Shown here: positions 6,135-7,467 of the stretch, one piece after another
Numbering within the stretch: the stretch's first letter is position 1
How the letters are laid out: every line of letters starts with the position of its first letter
Origin: an uncultured Collinsella sp.
Lineage (GTDB): Bacteria; Actinomycetota; Coriobacteriia; Coriobacteriales; Coriobacteriaceae
DNA: 7,467 nt
Assembly (NCBI GenBank): GCA_900541135.1
Contig: UQIG01000049.1
Location: forward strand, 1-7,467
Reading direction: 5' to 3'
Position numbers and translations under genes: made by a program
The notes under the pieces: generated by a model
What the model was told of the DNA's origin: nothing
Databases searched by the model: none
Seen by the model: only the letters and a program-made list of their open reading frames with translations

Positions 6135-6162
6135 TTCATTTGGGCTGGCAGCCTGCTAGGAT
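6135..6162 (+). promoter_or_regulatory. Candidate promoter in front of queA
   Basis: TGC followed by TAGGAT (6157-6162) is an extended -10 with TTCATT (6135-6140) 16 bases upstream as a weak -35. The predicted start near 6169 leaves about 30 nt of leader containing the AAGGAG site. It would let queA be expressed apart from queH; readthrough from the upstream unit is equally possible, since no terminator is visible between the genes. Confidence 0.45.
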
Positions 6163-6184
6163 GTAGAACGGACTTTAACTATAT

Positions 6185-6190
6185 AAGGAG
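6185..6190 (+). promoter_or_regulatory. Ribosome binding site favouring a GTG start for queA
   Basis: AAGGAG lies eight bases before GTG at 6199, a normal spacing, and 14 bases before the in-frame ATG at 6205. An ATG at 6192 is out of frame. GTG at 6199 is therefore the chosen start. Confidence 0.75.
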
Positions 6191-6198
6191 TATGCGAC

Positions 6199-7416
6199 GT
6201 GTCTATGCGTACCGATGATTTTGACTACAACCTTCCCGAGGAACTGATTGCCCAGGCTCCTGCCGAGCCGCGCGACTCCTGCCGACTGCTGGTGGTGGAT
6301 CGCAAGGGCTCCCGGGCGGGAACGCCGCTGGAGCACGGCGGTACCGTTGAGCACCGCATCTTCCGCGACATCATCGACTATATCGAGCCGGGCGACGTGC
6401 TCGTCATCAACCAGACGCGTGTGATGCCGGCCCGCCTGATCGGTCGCAAGGCGGGCTCGGGTGGCGTGGTCGAGACCCTGCTGCTCAAGCGCCGCGAGGA
6501 TGTTGACCCGCTGGGTCACGTTTGGGAGTGCCTGGTCAAGCCGGGCAAGCGTCTGAAGCCCGGTGCTCAAATTGAGTATCGCGCCGGTGGCGCCCATGCG
6601 CCCGAGGGGGCTCCCGTGGTGCTGACGGCCGAGGTTGTCGACTTTGTCATCGATAGCCGCGGCGGCCGCCTGGTGCGTTTTGAGCCGGCCGGTTGCAATG
6701 CCGCCGGCGACCCGCGCACGCTCGACGAGGCCATCCATGCTGCCGGCCACGTGCCGCTGCCGCCCTACATTACCGATTACGAGGGCGATCCCGAGAAGTA
6801 CCAGACCGTCTACGCCATGAAGGAGGAGCACTCGGCTGCCGCTCCCACGGCGGGTCTGCACTTTACTCCCGAGCTCATGGCCGCTATCGAGGCCAAGGGC
6901 GCGAAGTTTGCCGCCGTCGAGCTCGAGGTGGGCATCGATACCTTCCGTCTGGTGGAGGAGGACGACCCCACGCAGCACGTCATGCACACCGAGCGCTACC
7001 ACGTGTCGCAGGAGGTTGTCGACGCCGTGCATAAGGCGAAGGCTGAGGGTCACCGTGTAATCGCCGTCGGCACCACCGCGGTGCGCTCGCTCGAGAGCGC
7101 GTTTGACGCGGACGCGCCGGTGTCCGATCCGGCCGTGACGGCGCGCTATTTTGAGGGCCGCGAGGACGGGGCCGACACGCTCGGCCGCGGTGACATCGTG
7201 GTGCGCGAGAACGCGACAACGCAGCTCTACCTTATGCCCGGCTCGACCTATCACGTGGTCGACGCGCTGATCACCAATTTCCACGTGCCGCGCTCCACGC
7301 TCATGATGCTCGTGAGCGCACTTGCCACCCGCGACCAGATCATGGATGCCTACGCCGCTGCTATCGAGGAGCGCTACCGCTTCTTCAGCTTTGGCGACGC
7401 AATGCTCATTTGTTAG
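6199..7416 (+). CDS. queA: S-adenosylmethionine:tRNA ribosyltransferase-isomerase QueA
   Basis: 405 residues from a GTG start. QueA transfers and isomerises the ribosyl part of S-adenosylmethionine onto preQ1 at tRNA position 34, giving epoxyqueuosine, which QueH (encoded just upstream) reduces. Family segments run the full length: FDYNLPEELIAQAPAEPRDSCRLLV (8-32), GDVLVINQTRVMPARLIGRK (65-84), HVPLPPYI (184-191), YQTVYA (201-206), AAAPTAGLHFTPEL (213-226), VGIDTF (244-249), RVIAVGTTAVRSLES (286-300), YLMPG (344-348) and ALITNFHVPRSTLMMLVSA (356-374). It is cytoplasmic with no signal peptide. It is longer than the usual 340-360 residues; the extra length is in loops rich in Gly, Ala and Asp at about 38-48, 128-140 and 302-332, with no change to the conserved core. 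Start choice rests on AAGGAG eight bases upstream. The TAG stop shares its last base with a 12-bp hairpin. A tgt gene is a plausible downstream neighbour but lies outside the window. Confidence 0.97.
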   Translation: MSMRTDDFDYNLPEELIAQAPAEPRDSCRLLVVDRKGSRAGTPLEHGGTVEHRIFRDIIDYIEPGDVLVINQTRVMPARLIGRKAGSGGVVETLLLKRREDVDPLGHVWECLVKPGKRLKPGAQIEYRAGGAHAPEGAPVVLTAEVVDFVIDSRGGRLVRFEPAGCNAAGDPRTLDEAIHAAGHVPLPPYITDYEGDPEKYQTVYAMKEEHSAAAPTAGLHFTPELMAAIEAKGAKFAAVELEVGIDTFRLVEEDDPTQHVMHTERYHVSQEVVDAVHKAKAEGHRVIAVGTTAVRSLESAFDADAPVSDPAVTARYFEGREDGADTLGRGDIVVRENATTQLYLMPGSTYHVVDALITNFHVPRSTLMMLVSALATRDQIMDAYAAAIEERYRFFSFGDAMLIC

Positions 7417-7443
7417 TTACGCGGTTTTACCAAACCGCGTAAC
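7416..7443 (+). terminator. Perfect 12-bp hairpin after queA, candidate terminator without a U-tract
   Basis: GTTACGCGGTTT (7416-7427) and AAACCGCGTAAC (7432-7443) are exact reverse complements separated by a TACC loop. The left arm begins on the last base of the queA stop codon. No T-run follows on either strand, so it is not a classic intrinsic terminator. It may be a bidirectional or U-less terminator, an mRNA 3'-end protector, or an operator. The structure is certain; the role is inferred. Confidence 0.6.
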
Positions 7444-7467
7444 GGCTCGACGCTGCGCGGGCCGCAT

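Noticed and set aside
6144..6154. Small hairpin GGCT-GGC-AGCC between queH and queA
   Set aside because: A four-base stem with no T-run is too weak for a terminator, and it overlaps the candidate queA promoter spacer.
6175..7284. A 369-codon open reading frame on the minus strand opposite queA
   Set aside because: It lies antisense to queA, which has full-length family motifs. The translation is His/Arg/Leu-rich without recognisable domains, and no promoter or ribosome binding site was seen.

Overview
The window is GC-rich bacterial chromosome with short intergenic gaps. It carries seven protein genes and no RNA gene, transposase, CRISPR array or phage gene that I can see. Base composition, promoter style and the gene types suggest a high-GC anaerobic gut actinobacterium of the Coriobacteriia, Collinsella-like. 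That assignment is an inference from overall character and not from a marker gene.

Left part (1-1560). A minus-strand gene (80-1171) encodes a TIM-barrel-like protein of a poorly characterised 'hydrolase' family, with unusual acidic N-terminal and long C-terminal extensions. Divergent from it is a 56-residue, single-pass membrane protein (1363-1533) with its own promoter and ribosome binding site.

Middle part (1558-4849). Two minus-strand genes probably form one transcription unit. The upstream one is a methionyl-tRNA-synthetase-like class I enzyme (2699-4849) whose KMSKS loop and methionine pocket are strongly altered. The downstream one, 37 nt away, is an RsmB/NOP-family RNA m5C methyltransferase (1558-2661). 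Both act on RNA in translation.

Right part (4982-7416). A plus-strand run holds a membrane zinc-peptidase-like protein of the DUF3267 type (4982-5548), then queH (5559-6134) and queA (6199-7416). QueA makes epoxyqueuosine in tRNA and QueH reduces it to queuosine, so these are the last two steps of queuosine synthesis at position 34 of GUN-anticodon tRNAs. The peptidase stop codon abuts the queH ribosome binding site. A 12-bp perfect hairpin starts on the last base of the queA stop codon.

Four of the seven genes (MetRS-like, RNA methyltransferase, QueH, QueA) concern tRNA or rRNA. The most notable points are the divergent MetRS-like enzyme, two genes whose -10 boxes lie so close to the start codon that their mRNAs should be nearly leaderless, and the pairing of a membrane zincin with queH. 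I found no clear novel defence or mobile system.
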